The notes under the pieces were generated by a model. That model worked only from the letters and a program-made list of their open reading frames with translations. It had not been told where the DNA came from and made no database searches. From Elusimicrobia bacterium RIFCSPLOWO2_01_FULL_64_13 (GTDB taxonomy: Bacteria > Elusimicrobiota > Elusimicrobia > 2-02-FULL-39-32), in NCBI GenBank assembly GCA_001800095.1, contig MGUT01000004.1, positions 4,765-13,369 on the forward strand: a stretch of DNA of 8,605 bases, read 5' to 3'. Both the position numbers and the translations under genes were made by a program. The stretch's first letter is position 1. Every line of letters begins with the position of its first letter. Below, piece after piece: positions 6,918-8,605 of the stretch.

Positions 6918-8203
6918 CGGCCGATGGAATAATAATGGAACCCGAGCCGCTTCATCCTCGCCGGGTCGAACAGGTTCCGGCCGTCCACGACGGTCGGGTG
7001 GTTGAGGCATTTTTTGATCTTTTCCAGGTCCATCTCGGCGAATTCCTGCCAGTCGGTCACGATCACCAGGCAGTCCGCGCCCTTGGCGGCCTCGTAGGCG
7101 GAATCCTTCAATTTCACGCCTTTCAAGACCTTGCGCGCGTTCGCCATGCTGATGGGGTCGTAGGCCTGGACGGCCGCCCCGCGTTCCTGGAGCATGCGGA
7201 TGATGTCGATGGACGGCGCGAAGCGCATGTCGTCGGTGTTGGGCTTGAAGGCCAGCCCCAGCACTCCCACGGTCTTCCCCTGGATGATCCAAAGGGCCTC
7301 CTCGACTTTGTGGACGAAGTGCGTCTTCTGGTCCTCGTTCACGCGCCGGACCGTCTCGAGGATGTGGAAATCGACCCCGAGCTTTTTGGAGATCCATAAG
7401 AACGCCTCCAGGTCCTTGGGGAAGCAGAACCCGCCGAAGCCGCAGCCCGCGCTCAAAAAGGAGCGCGCGATCCGGGCGTCGTAGCCCATGCCCTCGGCCA
7501 CCTGCTCCACGTTCGCCCCGACTTTCTCGCAGATGTTGGCCACCGAGTTGATGTAGGAGATCTTCGTGGCCAGGAAGGAGTTGGAGGCGTGCTTGATGAT
7601 CTCGGCGCTCTTGGGATCGGTGAACACCATGGGGGCCTTGAGGGGCCCGTAGAGGTCCCGCATGGCGCTCTTCGCTTTCTCCGACTCGGCGCCGATGATG
7701 ATGCGGTCCGGCTGGAGGAAATCCTTGACCGCGGTGCCCTCCCGCAGGAACTCGGGGTTCGAGACCACGTCGAACGGGATCTTCCTTTTGTTGTAGCGCA
7801 GGATGGTCCGTTTGACCCACTCGCAGGTCTCGACCGGGACGGTGGATTTCTCCACGATGATGAGGTATTTCTTCATGTGGACGGCGATCTCCCGGGCGAC
7901 GTTCTCGACGTAGGAGAGGTCGGCGGAGCCGTCCGAGCGGGGCGGGGTGCCCACCGCGATGAAGGCGAAATGGGCGTCGCGGATGGAGTCCGCGATGGAC
8001 AGGGAGAAGGACAACCTCTTCTGCCGGACGTTCTTATGGACCATCTCCTCGAGGCCGGGCTCGTAGATGGGCATCCGGCCCTTCTTGAGCGTGGAGATCT
8101 TGCGGGCGTCGTTGTCCACGCAGATCACGTTGTTGCCGATCTCCGCGAAGCACGCCCCCGTGACGAGTCCGACGTATCCTGTGCCGATCATGCATATGTT
8201 CAT
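6905..8203 (-). CDS. ugd: UDP-glucose 6-dehydrogenase
   Basis: This 432-residue protein is a complete, canonical member of the family. GTGYVG (7-12) is the NAD loop and Asp30 ends strand 2. STVPVET (120-126), NPEFLREG (149-156, catalytic Glu151), Lys204 and Asn208 follow. The nucleophile Cys260 lies in GFGGFCFPKD (255-264), and the C-terminal UDP domain carries FKPNTDDMR. It oxidises UDP-glucose twice with two NAD+ to UDP-glucuronate. The ATG 8203-8201 has AGAGGA at 8220-8215, 11 bases upstream. It ends 19 bases before the gene for UDP-glucuronate decarboxylase, so the pair forms a UDP-glucose to UDP-xylose module. UDP-glucuronate may also be used directly in the polysaccharide. It contrasts with the second family member in this operon, which lacks the Cys. 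Confidence 0.96.
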   Translation of the reverse strand: MNICMIGTGYVGLVTGACFAEIGNNVICVDNDARKISTLKKGRMPIYEPGLEEMVHKNVRQKRLSFSLSIADSIRDAHFAFIAVGTPPRSDGSADLSYVENVAREIAVHMKKYLIIVEKSTVPVETCEWVKRTILRYNKRKIPFDVVSNPEFLREGTAVKDFLQPDRIIIGAESEKAKSAMRDLYGPLKAPMVFTDPKSAEIIKHASNSFLATKISYINSVANICEKVGANVEQVAEGMGYDARIARSFLSAGCGFGGFCFPKDLEAFLWISKKLGVDFHILETVRRVNEDQKTHFVHKVEEALWIIQGKTVGVLGLAFKPNTDDMRFAPSIDIIRMLQERGAAVQAYDPISMANARKVLKGVKLKDSAYEAAKGADCLVIVTDWQEFAEMDLEKIKKCLNHPTVVDGRNLFDPARMKRLGFHYYSIGRPAV

Positions 8204-8255
8204 GGGGATGAGGTTCCTCTCTTGGTTGCGTTGTCCCGGGCCGGATCGCAGGGGA
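8204..8255 (-). other. 52-base intergenic gap, the longest in the window
   Basis: The gap lies between the RmlD-like stop and the ugd start. It contains only the ugd ribosome site (AGAGGA, 8220-8215). I see no convincing -35/-10 pair, no hairpin followed by a T-tract and no long repeat. It is probably an intra-operon spacer. It is the only place inside the window where a promoter between genes would have room, so an internal promoter cannot be excluded. Confidence 0.5.
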
Positions 8256-8605
8256 TCATCCGGGCAGTTGCTGAAGGTGTTCGACCACGGCCTCCCGCCA
8301 GGGGCGGAGCCGCGGGAATCCGTTCAGGTTCCAGACGAAATTTTCCAAAGGCGTGCGGCTCGGGCGCGCGGCGGGGAGTTTGAGGCTCTTTTTCGTCCCC
8401 TTGCGGATGGATCTTCCCGGCTGGCCGGCCGTGTCCGCTATGAAGCGGGCGAGGGTGTAGCGGTCGCACGAGCCCTCGTTGGCGATATGGTAGGTCCCGT
8501 ACAGGCGGGACTCGGCGAGATAGGAAATGGCCCGGGCGAGGTCCCGGGAATAAGTGGGCGAGTTGACGAGGTCGGCCGCGGCGGTCACGGGCTCCCAGCA
8601 CACCA
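8256..8605 (-). CDS. RmlD-type NDP-sugar reductase (dTDP-4-dehydrorhamnose reductase family), 5' part beyond the window
   Basis: Only the C-terminal part, about 116 residues, is present. The frame is open to the right edge, so the true start and the Rossmann NAD(P)-binding half lie outside. The visible part matches the RmlD substrate-binding half. NSPTYSRDLA corresponds to the usual GSPTYTxDLA. LYGTYHIANEGSCDRY matches the YGTYHxxNxGxxSWYEFA block, and RPWREAVVEHL near the end matches LRPWxEALxxYL. RmlD reduces dTDP-4-dehydro-L-rhamnose to dTDP-L-rhamnose with NAD(P)H. The stretch before NSPTY (usually VxDQxG) reads EPVTAAADLV, so this could be a relative acting on another 4-keto sugar. The stop is TGA 8258-8256. 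Neighbouring sugar-nucleotide genes support the general role. Confidence 0.82.
   Translation of the reverse strand, partial: VCWEPVTAAADLVNSPTYSRDLARAISYLAESRLYGTYHIANEGSCDRYTLARFIADTAGQPGRSIRKGTKKSLKLPAARPSRTPLENFVWNLNGFPRLRPWREAVVEHLQQLPG

Noticed and set aside
8204..8255. Promoter or terminator in the 52-base gap
   Set aside because: No acceptable -10/-35 pair and no hairpin with T-tract could be found by eye in either direction.

Overview
This is a GC-rich window (by eye around two thirds G+C). It carries ten protein-coding genes, all read on the minus strand, and almost no non-coding DNA. Stop and start codons overlap or lie within 19 bases everywhere except one 52-base gap at 8204-8255. 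The products are nucleotide-sugar and sugar-phosphate enzymes, so this is part of a surface-polysaccharide (capsule, O-antigen or exopolysaccharide) or glycosylated-metabolite locus. The window shows no marker that fixes the phylum. The dense minus-strand operon, strong Shine-Dalgarno sites, GTG/TTG starts and strong third-position G/C bias say only that it is a high-GC bacterium.

In transcription order (right to left) there are two blocks. Block A is conventional nucleotide-sugar supply: the 3' end of an RmlD-type reductase (8256-8605, cut by the window edge), UDP-glucose 6-dehydrogenase (6905-8203) and UDP-glucuronate decarboxylase (5938-6885). The last two make UDP-glucuronate and UDP-xylose from UDP-glucose. 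Block B starts with an ATGA overlap on the decarboxylase stop, so it is probably on the same transcript. It holds a SIS-domain sugar-phosphate isomerase (5342-5941), a small transaldolase (4567-5322), a sugar-nucleotide epimerase of the extended SDR type (3610-4551) and a sugar-1-phosphate nucleotidyltransferase with a TTG start (2894-3613). It continues with a GHMP sugar kinase (1863-2897), a divergent UDP-glucose-dehydrogenase-family protein lacking the catalytic cysteine (553-1866) and a classical SDR (1-560, cut by the window edge).

The most interesting reading concerns block B. A standard annotation would call it an incomplete GDP-heptose pathway (GmhA, HddA, HddC). However, the combination transaldolase + SIS isomerase + GHMP kinase + nucleotidyltransferase + 4-epimerase-like SDR + UGD-family dehydrogenase has the same enzyme families as the octose part of lincomycin biosynthesis (LmbR, LmbN, LmbP, LmbO, LmbM, LmbL). 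The transaldolase would build a higher-carbon ketose phosphate. The isomerase would convert it to an aldose phosphate, the kinase and nucleotidyltransferase would activate it, and the epimerase and dehydrogenase would tailor it. The SIS protein lacks the hallmark residues of GmhA. The dehydrogenase has Thr where UDP-glucose dehydrogenase has its catalytic Cys, as expected if it oxidises a secondary alcohol to a ketone instead of a primary alcohol to an acid. The product (heptose, octose or other long-chain sugar) cannot be settled from sequence. The required bisphosphate phosphatase (GmhB/LmbK type) is not in this window.
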